The position numbers and the translations under genes are program-made. Below, piece by piece: positions 43,456-51,876 of a stretch of DNA of 64,000 bases (position 1 is the stretch's first letter; every line of letters begins with the position of its first letter). The DNA comes from an uncultured Alphaproteobacteria bacterium. GTDB taxonomy: Bacteria > Pseudomonadota > Alphaproteobacteria > HIMB59. The stretch covers positions 434,001 through 498,000 of the forward strand of contig CABZCN010000001.1 in assembly GCA_902524245.1 (NCBI GenBank), in the 5' to 3' direction. The notes under the pieces are model-generated. The model was not told the origin of the DNA. It saw only the letters and a list, made by a program, of their open reading frames with translations, and ran no database searches.

Positions 43456-44204
43456 AATCTGACAGGAACGCCTTTACTACTAAGATATTTTTTTACAGTC
43501 TTTATTTTATATTTTCTAGAGTGAAATACGCTCGCAGCTAACAAACCAGTAGATTTTGTCAAATAACCTAAATAAAAATGTTCAAGACTTCCAACACCAC
43601 CACTAGCAATTACAGGAATACCAACACTACTGGTTACTTTTTTTAGCATATTGCTATCGAAGCCATTTTGAACACCATCTGTATCCATTGAAGTCATTAA
43701 TATTTCTCCTGCACCAAGATATTGCACTTGTTTTGCCCAAGTAATAAGTTCATTTTTGGTAATTTCCCTTCCACCTTTGATGACAACTTTCATTTTATTT
43801 TTATACCTTTTTCCATCAATTGCTACGACTATGCATTGAGAGCCATGTCTCAATGAGGCTTGTCTTATTAATTTTGGATTTTTTACTGCTGCGGAATTAA
43901 TTGATACTTTATCTGCTCCTGCATTAAGCAAATCTGTTATATCGCTCAAATCTGACACCCCTCCGCCTACAGTTAAAGGGATATTTATAACCTTAGCTAT
44001 TGATTCAACAGTTTTAATAAATGTTTTTCTATTTTGATATGATGCATTTATATCAAGCATACAAAGCTCATCAGCCCCTGATAAAGAGTAATATTTTGCC
44101 ATTTCAACTGCGTTACCCATGACTCTTATGTTTTTAAAATTAACACCCTTAACAACTTTATTTTTAATAACATCAAGGCATGGAATTATTCTTGTCTTAA
44201 GCAT
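43452..44204 (-). CDS. hisF: Imidazole glycerol phosphate synthase, cyclase subunit
   Basis: HisF is the barrel subunit that, with HisH, forms imidazole glycerol phosphate and AICAR. The 250-residue protein has the catalytic aspartates in IIPCLDVIKNKVVKGVNFKN (Asp11) and CIVVAIDGKR (near 130), and the phosphate-binding loops VGGGVSDL and VIASGGVGSLEH. It overlaps both neighbours (hisA by eight bases, HIT by four). Confidence 0.98.
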   Translation of the reverse strand: MLKTRIIPCLDVIKNKVVKGVNFKNIRVMGNAVEMAKYYSLSGADELCMLDINASYQNRKTFIKTVESIAKVINIPLTVGGGVSDLSDITDLLNAGADKVSINSAAVKNPKLIRQASLRHGSQCIVVAIDGKRYKNKMKVVIKGGREITKNELITWAKQVQYLGAGEILMTSMDTDGVQNGFDSNMLKKVTSSVGIPVIASGGVGSLEHFYLGYLTKSTGLLAASVFHSRKYKIKTVKKYLSSKGVPVRL

Positions 44205-44907
44205 TAAATTGGACCAAACTATTTATAGATATTTTATTTTCGTATATAGCTTTACCTACAACAACATTATTGAAACCGTTTAATCTACTCAATTCAATAT
44301 CGTTAAGGTCCTTAACTCCTCCTCCGATAGTAATATGCTTGTCAGTTAATTTTTTTATAGAATTAAACGTTTCCATATTTAAGCCAGACAGCATTCCATC
44401 ATTAGCAACATCTGTGACAAAATAGGAATGAATGGGCCGATTATTATATTTATCTATAATATGCTTTAAAGATTGATTAGTTGTCTCTTGCCAGCCATGA
44501 GAAGCAATTTGATTATCTTTTATATCCAAAGCAATGGATAGTTTTTCAATTAAAGAGTCATCAAAATTTAAAACGTCATCAATATTCTTTATTGCAAAGG
44601 TTCCAATAACAATTGTATTGAACCCTTCATTAATTTTATCAATAATAGCATCTTTACTTCTTATACCGCCAGCAACTTCAATATTAATATCAATTTTTCT
44701 TCTAATCTGGTTCAGAACATGATTGTTATTGCCCTTGCCTAAAGTAGCATCTAAGTCGACAACGTGGATGGTATTGAAACCTGCATCTTGATATGTTTTA
44801 GCCATATCAAGAGGAGAATACTGATATATTGTTTTATCATCAGCGATACCTTTTGTTAATCTCACACACTTTCCATCTATTATGTCAATTGCTGGGAATA
44901 TATTCAT
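44197..44907 (-). CDS. hisA: Phosphoribosylformimino-AICAR ribotide isomerase
   Basis: HisA is a barrel isomerase in histidine synthesis. The 236-residue protein starts MNIFPAIDIIDGKCVRLTKG with Asp8, has VAGGIRSKDAI and, late, ITIGGGVKDLNDI. The second catalytic aspartate is likely in FVTDVANDGM (near residue 130). It sits between hisH and hisF, with a four-base overlap to hisH. Confidence 0.97.
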   Translation of the reverse strand: MNIFPAIDIIDGKCVRLTKGIADDKTIYQYSPLDMAKTYQDAGFNTIHVVDLDATLGKGNNNHVLNQIRRKIDINIEVAGGIRSKDAIIDKINEGFNTIVIGTFAIKNIDDVLNFDDSLIEKLSIALDIKDNQIASHGWQETTNQSLKHIIDKYNNRPIHSYFVTDVANDGMLSGLNMETFNSIKKLTDKHITIGGGVKDLNDIELSRLNGFNNVVVGKAIYENKISINSLVQFNA

Positions 44908-45533
44908 GATTTCAAAATATAATTTTTTATCAAATTTAGTCCGTGTTTGTGGCTTTTTTCAGGATGAAATTGCACTCCGTAAATATTGCCTTTCTTTACA
45001 ATAGAAGGGAATTTTTTACCATAAAGAGTGAAAGCTAAAACATCTGATTTTTTAATGTTTTGAAAAATGTAACTATGAACAAAATAAAAATCCTTCTTGT
45101 CAAAACTGTTTGCAATAATAGTGTCATCTTTGTTTAAGTTAATAGTATTCCAGCCCATATGAGGAATTATAAGTTTTTTATTTCTAAATTTTTTGATATC
45201 TCCACTAATAATTCCTAATCCTCTTGTAGTCTTATCCTCATAGCCCCAATCAGATAAAATTTGCATACCAACACATATGCCTAAATATGAAGAGTTATTT
45301 TGTAAGTATTTTTTTAATGGTTGAATAATTTTTAATTTTTTCAAATTTGACATAAGGGTGGCATAAGCACCTTGTCCAGGCAAAATGATTTTATCAAATG
45401 AAGTATAATTAAAATGACTTTTAATGATCTTTAATTGATATGGTCTTCCTTTAATAATATCTTTGATTGCTTTATTAATCGATCCAATATTTCCAGATTG
45501 CCCGTCAATAAGTCCTATGACTTTTTTTTTCAA
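44904..45533 (-). CDS. hisH: Imidazole glycerol phosphate synthase, glutaminase subunit
   Basis: HisH releases ammonia from glutamine for HisF. The 209-residue class I amidotransferase has the nucleophile cysteine in YLGICVGMQIL (near residue 85), the oxyanion strand ILPGQGAY and the His-Glu pair in VQFHPEKS near the C-terminus. The start codon is TTG at 45533, within a four-base overlap with hisB. Confidence 0.97.
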   Translation of the reverse strand: MKKKVIGLIDGQSGNIGSINKAIKDIIKGRPYQLKIIKSHFNYTSFDKIILPGQGAYATLMSNLKKLKIIQPLKKYLQNNSSYLGICVGMQILSDWGYEDKTTRGLGIISGDIKKFRNKKLIIPHMGWNTINLNKDDTIIANSFDKKDFYFVHSYIFQNIKKSDVLAFTLYGKKFPSIVKKGNIYGVQFHPEKSHKHGLNLIKNYILKS

Positions 45534-46114
45534 AGTTTTCCTTTAGAACTCGGAATATTTGTTTTTCTTGGATCAATAGATATTGCTTTTTTCAAGGATA
45601 GTGCAAATGATTTAAAGCAGCTTTCAATAATATGGTGATTATTTTTTCCATATAATGTTTCAATATGACAATTCATTCTTGACTCAGTGACTAAAGATTT
45701 AAAAAATTCTGAAAATAACTCTTGGTCCATATCACCAACTTTTTCTAAAGATGTTTTTACATTCCAAATAAAATAGGGGCGGTTACACAAGTCTATAACT
45801 GATCTTGTTAATGTTTCATCAAAAGAAACATAAGAGTATGCAAATCGTGTTATACCTTTTTTGTCACCAAGTGTGTTTTTTATACTCTCACCTAAAGCAA
45901 TGCCAACATCTTCAACAGTATGGTGCATATCTACTTTAAGGTCGCCATCGCATTTTAAATCTATATCTATCAAACTGTGGGTACTTATTTGTTGAAGCAT
46001 ATGATCAAAAAAAGCAATTCCAGTATTAATTTTATTTACTCCTGAGCCATCAAGGTTAATTTTTATTGATATTTTTGTTTCTTTTGTGTCTCTATTAAAT
46101 GTAAATTCACGCAT
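45530..46114 (-). CDS. hisB: Imidazoleglycerol-phosphate dehydratase
   Basis: A 194-residue manganese-dependent dehydratase, monofunctional (no phosphatase domain). The metal-binding motifs are FFDHMLQQISTHS (residues 35-47), DMHHTVEDVGIALGE (62-76), and the CHIETLYGKNNHHIIESCFK segment near residue 150. It is first in the operon hisB-hisH-hisA-hisF-HIT. The other histidine genes are not in the window. It is divergent from hslV with a 38-base gap. Confidence 0.98.
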   Translation of the reverse strand: MREFTFNRDTKETKISIKINLDGSGVNKINTGIAFFDHMLQQISTHSLIDIDLKCDGDLKVDMHHTVEDVGIALGESIKNTLGDKKGITRFAYSYVSFDETLTRSVIDLCNRPYFIWNVKTSLEKVGDMDQELFSEFFKSLVTESRMNCHIETLYGKNNHHIIESCFKSFALSLKKAISIDPRKTNIPSSKGKL

Positions 46115-46134
46115 TTGTAATCAGCTATTTAGTA

Positions 46135-46148
46135 CCTATATTTATAGG
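46135..46148. promoter_or_regulatory. Perfect palindrome between hisB and hslV
   Basis: CCTATA-TT-TATAGG is a perfect 14-base palindrome ending five bases before the hslV ATG. It could be an operator, or a chance result in AT-rich DNA. Confidence 0.35.
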
Positions 46149-46152
46149 AATA

Positions 46153-46704
46153 ATGGATAAAAATAAAACAATAATACGCTCGACAACTGTTGTTTGCGTT
46201 CGTGATAATGAGAGTGTTGTTATAGCATCTGACGGACAAGTAACTTTGGGTACATCTGTCATTAAGTCAAACGCCAATAAGATTAGAACATTTCACAATG
46301 ATCAAATTATTGTTGGGTTTGCTGGATCAACCGCCGATGCATTAACTCTTTTTGATAGACTAGAGAAAAAGTGCGAAGAATTTTCATATAATTTAAAAAG
46401 AGCTTGTGTCGAATTAGCTAAAGATTGGAGAACCGATAGGTATCTTAGAAGGTTGGAGTCAATGATTATTGCAGCTGACAAAAATGAAACATATCTTATT
46501 AGTGGAACAGGAGACGTTCTGGAACCTCAAGAAGGTATAGTTGCTATTGGATCAGGTGGCAACTTTGCCCTCAGCGCAGCAAGGGCTTTAAAAAGAAAAT
46601 CTAATTTGTCTGCAAAAGAAATTGCAGCAGAGTCACTTAAAGTTGCAGCAGAGCTTTGTATTTATACAAATGATACTCTAAACATCTCTGAGATTAAAAT
46701 TTAA
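46153..46704 (+). CDS. hslV: ATP-dependent protease subunit HslV
   Basis: A 183-residue proteasome-like peptidase. The catalytic threonine follows a short leader: IIRSTTVVCVRDN, near residue 11. SDGQVTLG, GFAGSTADALTLF and IGSGGNFALSAARAL are conserved. Its stop and the hslU start overlap by one base (TAATG). Confidence 0.98.
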   Translation: MDKNKTIIRSTTVVCVRDNESVVIASDGQVTLGTSVIKSNANKIRTFHNDQIIVGFAGSTADALTLFDRLEKKCEEFSYNLKRACVELAKDWRTDRYLRRLESMIIAADKNETYLISGTGDVLEPQEGIVAIGSGGNFALSAARALKRKSNLSAKEIAAESLKVAAELCIYTNDTLNISEIKI

Positions 46705-48017
46705 TGGATAGCCAATCTCTTACACCAAAAGTTATTAAAGAAGAACTCGACCGCTATGTAATTGGTCAAGATGATGCAAAAAAAGCAGTCGCAATAGCTC
46801 TTCGAAATCGGTGGAGAAGGTTAAATGTAAAAGATGAGACTCTCAGAGATGATATCATCCCAAAAAATATATTAATGATTGGGCCAACAGGTTGCGGTAA
46901 AACTGAGATTGCAAGAAAATTAGCAAAACTTACACAGTCACCGTTTATAAAAGTAGAGGCAACTAAATTTACAGAAATTGGATACGTTGGAAGAGATGTC
47001 GAACAAATTATTAGGGATTTAATTGAAGTTGCAATTAATTTAGAAAAGAAAAAGATAAGAGATCGTTTTATAGATGAAGCCAAAACAAATGCAGAAGAAA
47101 TTGTTTTAAAAGCACTGCTTGGTGACAATCCAAGTGAAGAAACTAAGGAAAAATTTCGGTTAATGCTAAGAGACAATCAACTTAATGATAAAGAGATCGA
47201 AATAGCGTTAGATCAAAAATCTAATCCTTTTCAATCATTGGACATACCAGGAATGCCTGGTGCTCAAATGGGAATGATTAATATGAATGATATATTTGGT
47301 AAAGGTTTAAAAAATAAAAAGAAAACGAAACTTAAAATAGGTGAGGCTTATGAGCCACTTATTCAAGAAGAAATTGAGAAAATCGCTGAAAAACAAAATG
47401 TTGTTCAAAATGCAATTAAAAGTGTCCAGGAAAGTGGAATAGTTTTCATAGATGAAATTGACAAAATTGCGCCCAATAGTGAGAGACGAGGTGGGGATGT
47501 TTCAAGAGAAGGTGTGCAAAGAGATTTACTCCCACTTATCGAGGGCACAGTTGTAAGTACAAAATATGGGACAATTGAAACAAATCATATTTTATTTATT
47601 GCGTCTGGTGCTTTTCATCAATCCAAACCAAGTGATTTACTCCCGGAACTTCAAGGAAGGTTACCTGTAAGAGTAAGGTTAAATGCCCTTAAAAAAGATG
47701 ATTTTATTAGAATTTTAAAAGAAACTGATAATAGCTTAACCAAACAATATAAGTCATTATTTGCAACAGAAAATATTGAATTAAAGTTTGAAGATGAGGC
47801 TTTAGAAGAGATAGCAACTCTCACTGAACAAATAAATACTGAGGTTGAAAATATTGGTGCACGACGATTACAAACAATGTTTGAAAAAATTCTTGAAAGA
47901 ATTAGTTTTGATGCAAACCTAAGTGATCAAAAAACTGAAGTAGTAAATAAAGCCTGGGTTACAGATGCTGTAAAGTCAGAAATCAAACCTACCGACGAAA
48001 AGAAATTTATTCTTTAG
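46704..48017 (+). CDS. hslU: ATP-dependent protease ATPase subunit HslU
   Basis: A 437-residue AAA+ unfoldase that feeds HslV. It has Walker A IGPTGCGKTEIA near residue 58, the pore loop GYVGRDVEQ near 92, the inserted I domain (about residues 110-240, with PGMPGAQMGMINM), Walker B IVFIDEIDKI near residue 250 and ENIGARRLQTMFEKILE near the end. The C-terminal tail ends KKFIL. It converges with the Smr gene (11-base overlap). Confidence 0.98.
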   Translation: MDSQSLTPKVIKEELDRYVIGQDDAKKAVAIALRNRWRRLNVKDETLRDDIIPKNILMIGPTGCGKTEIARKLAKLTQSPFIKVEATKFTEIGYVGRDVEQIIRDLIEVAINLEKKKIRDRFIDEAKTNAEEIVLKALLGDNPSEETKEKFRLMLRDNQLNDKEIEIALDQKSNPFQSLDIPGMPGAQMGMINMNDIFGKGLKNKKKTKLKIGEAYEPLIQEEIEKIAEKQNVVQNAIKSVQESGIVFIDEIDKIAPNSERRGGDVSREGVQRDLLPLIEGTVVSTKYGTIETNHILFIASGAFHQSKPSDLLPELQGRLPVRVRLNALKKDDFIRILKETDNSLTKQYKSLFATENIELKFEDEALEEIATLTEQINTEVENIGARRLQTMFEKILERISFDANLSDQKTEVVNKAWVTDAVKSEIKPTDEKKFIL

Positions 48018-48507
48018 ACTTTAGCTTAATATAAAAAGCACCCAAACCACCATGTTGTATTTTACAAGGGGAATATGATTTTATCATAAATTGAAATTTT
48101 TCTGTATCTAACCAAAAGGGAAATTGTCTTCTTATTTTTCCAGTAAAAAACTCCTCACCATTAGTCTTATTGCCAAGCCCTGTAACTACAATATGAAATA
48201 AGTTTTTCTTCTTGTAATTTATTGAAAAATATTCGATTAATTTTTGATGTGCTTGGTCAACGGTTAGTCCGTGTAAATCGATTTTGCTAAAATGATGATT
48301 TTTAAATTGTTTATATAGATTGGCATCTAAAAGAACTTGTTTAACAAGAATTTTTTTAGCTTTTATATTTTTATTATCTATATTCTCAATTTTTTTCTTG
48401 GTCTCCCTAGAACTGTTGATTGAAATACTGATTTTTTCATTGGGTTGTTCCTCTAATGGTTTTTTATTTTGTTGTTTATTTAAATTAAATTTAATTTTAA
48501 GAGACAA
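48007..48507 (-). CDS. Smr domain protein
   Basis: About 166 residues if started at TTG 48507; a longer frame to 48582 would overlap the preceding gene by 86 bases. The N-terminal half is basic and low in complexity. The Smr domain covers about residues 80-165: FSKIDLHGLTVDQAHQKLIE, IVVTGLGNK, and the end QHGGLGAFYIKLK. Smr domains bind or nick nucleic acids. In relatives the order is Tim44-like, mltA, Smr; here no mltA lies between. Confidence 0.82.
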   Translation of the reverse strand: MSLKIKFNLNKQQNKKPLEEQPNEKISISINSSRETKKKIENIDNKNIKAKKILVKQVLLDANLYKQFKNHHFSKIDLHGLTVDQAHQKLIEYFSINYKKKNLFHIVVTGLGNKTNGEEFFTGKIRRQFPFWLDTEKFQFMIKSYSPCKIQHGGLGAFYIKLKSKE

Positions 48508-49009
48508 GTTTGATAGAAAAAAGCTTCCAATTAGGATCAGAGGATTTTTTATTTTTTTCAAAACCCCATTCTTCGACAACATTTAGAATTTCATTGTTTG
48601 CAACATTGTAATGTTCAGTTTCAAATTTCACAGATTTAACTAGTCTCAAGTCATCAGATTTATCATCCAAGATAGAACTATTTTTAACTTCTGAAAATTT
48701 TATTTCTTTTGGCGCTTTTGCTTGTTCCATTGCTTGCATCGCTTCAGGTGTAAGTAAATCTTTGACTTTTTCAATACTGTTACTTTGATAAGCCTGAACG
48801 ATCATTTCATATGCTTTATTAGCACCTTCTAAAAATTCGCTATTATCATTTTTAGGAACTATTTTAGGTTTAAACTTCGATTGAGGATTTTTTTTTGTTC
48901 TAATATTTACAATTTTTCCGTCAGAAGATCCAAGAATACTCCTTAGGCGATACACTAAAAATATCGCAATTGCTCCAAAAAGCACAATATCTATAAATTC
49001 ACTACTCAT
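48497..49009 (-). CDS. Tim44-like domain protein
   Basis: A 170-residue protein with one N-terminal transmembrane segment (FIDIVLFGAIAIFLVYRLRSILG) and a short Tim44-like/TimA domain (EFLEGANKAYEMIVQAYQSN, then VVEEWGFEKN). The first residues (MSSEFIDIVLFGAIAIFLVYRLR) are typical of alphaproteobacterial TimA, relatives of mitochondrial Tim44. The role in bacteria is unsure. It overlaps dnaQ by eight bases. Confidence 0.85.
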   Translation of the reverse strand: MSSEFIDIVLFGAIAIFLVYRLRSILGSSDGKIVNIRTKKNPQSKFKPKIVPKNDNSEFLEGANKAYEMIVQAYQSNSIEKVKDLLTPEAMQAMEQAKAPKEIKFSEVKNSSILDDKSDDLRLVKSVKFETEHYNVANNEILNVVEEWGFEKNKKSSDPNWKLFSIKLVS

Positions 49010-49682
49010 AATTTTTCAACATTTTAGCCCAATTTGAATTAGGTATTTTATTTTTTATAAACTCTTTATGGGCTTCTGTCTCTTCTTTTGTTAGTACGAT
49101 CGATGCGTAATTCGGCTCACTAGCTAGGTTAATTTTTTCTGATTTTGCCATACTTAATTCTAATCCTATTTGGTTTATGCCTTGTAATTCCAAGTATACA
49201 TCAGTCAAGATTTTAGCATCTTTTAAAGCACCATGTTGATCTCTATTTATAAGTGTATTGATTTTTAATTTCTTTATAAGTGCGTCTAATGATACTTGCT
49301 GCCCTGGAAACCGTTGTCTCGCAATTTTAATTGTGTCTATAACTCTCTCCTTCGATATTTTTGGTTTTGATAGTTTCTCAAGCTCAAAGTTTAAGAAACC
49401 GATGTCGAAAGATGCATTATGAGCGACAATGAAACTATCTTGAATAAATTCTAAGAAGCCGTCTGCAATTTCTTCAAAAATCGGCTTATCTGTCAAATAT
49501 TCATTAGTTATTCCGTGTATTTTAATATTGTCCTCAGTAAGAGTTTTAGAGGGATTTATATATTCATGATAGTTTGCCCCGACTTCTTTTTTGTTAAGTT
49601 CAATACAGCCAATTTCAATAATTCGATGTCCCTCTTTAAACTCTAAGCCTGTGGTTTCAATATCAAGTATAATTTCTCTCAT
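49002..49682 (-). CDS. dnaQ: DNA polymerase III epsilon subunit
   Basis: The proofreading 3'-5' exonuclease of the replicase, 226 residues. Exo I is LDIETTGLE, Exo II is IVAHNASFDIGFL, and Exo III has DQHGALKDAKILTDVYLEL. The clamp-binding motif is not obvious. It overlaps coaE by four bases, in the common order maf-aroE-coaE-dnaQ. Confidence 0.96.
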   Translation of the reverse strand: MREIILDIETTGLEFKEGHRIIEIGCIELNKKEVGANYHEYINPSKTLTEDNIKIHGITNEYLTDKPIFEEIADGFLEFIQDSFIVAHNASFDIGFLNFELEKLSKPKISKERVIDTIKIARQRFPGQQVSLDALIKKLKINTLINRDQHGALKDAKILTDVYLELQGINQIGLELSMAKSEKINLASEPNYASIVLTKEETEAHKEFIKNKIPNSNWAKMLKNYE

Positions 49683-50236
49683 AGTTTATTTAATAATTTA
49701 ATTATATTTACACGTAAGTTCAAGATTGAACCATTATTGTTTATTGTAAAAGTTGATTTATTCTTTTTTATATTCTCTTTAATCTGCTTATTGTTCATTA
49801 ATTTAAAATAATCTTCGGAGACACCTCTGTTTAAAACCCTATTTTTTCTCTTTATAGTATCCGTGTTTACGAATACAGTGACATTAAAATTATTGAACAA
49901 ATTTTCTTCGTAAAGTAATGGAATTTCATAAAATACTGGCTGATAAGACTGATGTTTCTGGGCTACTAATTTTTTTTTGGAGTAGAGAAGAGGATATATT
50001 GTTCTCTTAAGTTTCCTGTTGAACTCTTCATTCTGTAACATTTTAATTATTTCTTGTTTATAATTATGATCATTAAGTTTTAATTTTTCTAAAATTATTT
50101 TTCTAGTAAGGTCATCATTGTATAATTTTGAAATTATAGCATCAGATGATATACAACAAAAACCTAGCTTAGAGATAAATTTAATAAATTCAGTTTTACC
50201 TGATCCTATATTCCCTGTAACTGCAACTTTAATCAT
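49679..50236 (-). CDS. coaE: Dephospho-CoA kinase
   Basis: The last step of coenzyme A synthesis, phosphorylating the ribose 3' hydroxyl. The 185-residue protein has the P-loop VTGNIGSGKTEF at residue 5-16, the substrate region CISSDAIISKLY and YEIPLLYEENLF. The C-terminal end is short and divergent. It overlaps aroE and dnaQ by four bases each. Confidence 0.94.
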   Translation of the reverse strand: MIKVAVTGNIGSGKTEFIKFISKLGFCCISSDAIISKLYNDDLTRKIILEKLKLNDHNYKQEIIKMLQNEEFNRKLKRTIYPLLYSKKKLVAQKHQSYQPVFYEIPLLYEENLFNNFNVTVFVNTDTIKRKNRVLNRGVSEDYFKLMNNKQIKENIKKNKSTFTINNNGSILNLRVNIIKLLNKL

Positions 50237-51048
50237 ATTTTATTTATAAGCATTTGATAAATTTTTCTGTCTATTCCTATTTTATTACCTGACCATATTT
50301 CGTAAGATGGTTTTGCTTGTTCTACAAGCATCTTCAATCCACCTAAGTATTTTATGTCGTGTTTTTTTGCTTTTTTTAACAGGTCTGTTTCAATTGGATT
50401 ATAAACTATATCAATTACTCCCTTTGCTTTCTTAACTAAATTCAAAATATTTCTGTTGATTTTATTTTTTTTGGTCATCCCTGCACTGGATGCATTGATA
50501 ATCAAATCATATCTATTCCTGAGACGAGTTGATCTAATCAGGAAACGGTTAAATTTAAATTTTTTTTTAAGATTTTCTTCCCTTCTCATTGATGTTGCAA
50601 AAATATCAATATTTTTAATACTTTTTTTATTTAGAAAATATAAAATTGCTCTTGCGGCGCCCCCTGCACCAACTAATAATACAGATTTTGTATTTTTAAT
50701 TTTTAAGGAATTAAAAGTCTTACTGAAACCAATAACATCTGTGTTATCTCCAAAAATTGTTTTATTTTTTTTATAAATTAAATTTACAGAACCAATTTTA
50801 TTTGCTCTTGTTGTGACTTTATCACAAAAATTAATAAAAATTTCTTTATACGGTATAGTAATATTAAACCCAACAAATTGTTTATCTCTTCTATAATTAT
50901 CGAAAAATTTATCTATTTTTTTTTCCTGTACCTCGTATTTTCTATAAATAAATTTATTATTATTATTTTTTGCCCAATGATTATGTATTAATGGGGATAA
51001 TGAATGGTTTAGTTTTTTTGCTACAATGCCTATTTTTTTTTTATTCAT
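50233..51048 (-). CDS. aroE: Shikimate dehydrogenase
   Basis: NADPH-dependent reduction of 3-dehydroshikimate in aromatic amino-acid synthesis. The 271-residue protein has the shikimate-binding LNHSLSPLIHNHW, NITIPYKE with the catalytic lysine, the NADP loop LLVGAGGAARAILYFL and the end GLKMLVEQAKPSYEIWSG. It directly follows maf without a gap. Confidence 0.96.
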   Translation of the reverse strand: MNKKKIGIVAKKLNHSLSPLIHNHWAKNNNNKFIYRKYEVQEKKIDKFFDNYRRDKQFVGFNITIPYKEIFINFCDKVTTRANKIGSVNLIYKKNKTIFGDNTDVIGFSKTFNSLKIKNTKSVLLVGAGGAARAILYFLNKKSIKNIDIFATSMRREENLKKKFKFNRFLIRSTRLRNRYDLIINASSAGMTKKNKINRNILNLVKKAKGVIDIVYNPIETDLLKKAKKHDIKYLGGLKMLVEQAKPSYEIWSGNKIGIDRKIYQMLINKI

Positions 51049-51642
51049 TTAGATACTTCTTAAAGTCTTTAAAAAATTAATAACATCCATTCCAATAATA
51101 TTGAAATAACTGCCGTATATATCTTTAAAGAAAAAATTTCCTTTTCCTTCTATGTTATAACAACCTACGGCCTTCGATACTTGTTTAAAGTTCTTATCAA
51201 CGTAATTATTGATGTCTTTTACTCTAGTATTTTTAAAAGATATTTTTGTTTTCGTCAGAGTGCTTTTTATTAGATTGTTATTTATCATAAAAATCATGGC
51301 TGTGTAAAGATCGTGAGATTTATCATTAAATGCTCTAAGTGTTCTTTTACAGCACTCGGGACTGGCACATTTATAAATAGTTTTTTTTTTAAATAAGATT
51401 GTTGTATCAAAAGTTACAATAATTTTATTACTATATTTTTTAGAAAGATATTCGGCTTTAGCTTTTGCAATTTTTAATGCATCATATCTATCATTATTTA
51501 AATCTTTTACCTTTTTTTCATTTATGTTGGGCGACCTGTACTGAAATTTTAGTTTCATTAATTTAAAAATTTTTCTCCTAGATTGGCTTTTTGTGCCAAT
51601 AATAACCTGTTTAGTTAATTGTGGATTAAGCGACTTATTCAT
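51049..51642 (-). CDS. maf: Maf-like nucleotide pyrophosphatase
   Basis: A 197-residue Maf family protein that hydrolyses non-canonical or uridine/thymidine triphosphates. Typical parts: VIIGTKSQSRRKIFKLM at the start, VTFDTTILFKKKTIYKCASP in the middle, SHDLYTAMIFM, and GCYNIEGKGNFFFKDIYGSY. Sequence is more basic and divergent than in most members. It heads the maf-aroE-coaE-dnaQ run and is divergent from rho across the 234-base AT-rich gap. Confidence 0.88.
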   Translation of the reverse strand: MNKSLNPQLTKQVIIGTKSQSRRKIFKLMKLKFQYRSPNINEKKVKDLNNDRYDALKIAKAKAEYLSKKYSNKIIVTFDTTILFKKKTIYKCASPECCKRTLRAFNDKSHDLYTAMIFMINNNLIKSTLTKTKISFKNTRVKDINNYVDKNFKQVSKAVGCYNIEGKGNFFFKDIYGSYFNIIGMDVINFLKTLRSI

Positions 51643-51876
51643 AAAATTTGTGAGTTTTAAACAACGGAATTATCATTAATTTATAAATATTAAGTTATCA
51701 ACATTTGTTATTAAATAACTAAAAAAGTACTTAAATATGGGTTTTTTTAAATAAGAAGTTGTTAATCCCCGTCATTAGACATACAACAACATACCTATAT
51801 ATAAATATATATATTTTCTCTTTATTTTTTGTTATATACCTATTCAATATATCTAACTATCTAGGTAATTTCCAAT
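51643..51876. other. AT-rich gap between maf and rho, candidate replication origin
   Basis: A 234-base gap with no gene, very AT-rich, with the alternating run at 51795-51815. GTTATCAACA at 51694 differs from a DnaA box (TTATCCACA) at one place, and TTGTTATTAA lies near 51706. In many Alphaproteobacteria the origin is near maf-aroE-coaE-dnaQ on one side and rho-mnmE-mnmG-rsmG-parAB on the other. A parS site 3.6 kb away adds weight. The gap must also hold the rho promoter. Confidence 0.45.

Noticed and set aside
51795-51815. Alternating AT run as a repeat element or CRISPR-like array
   Set aside because: It is a simple AT stretch without spaced repeats; no CRISPR or cas genes are in the window.
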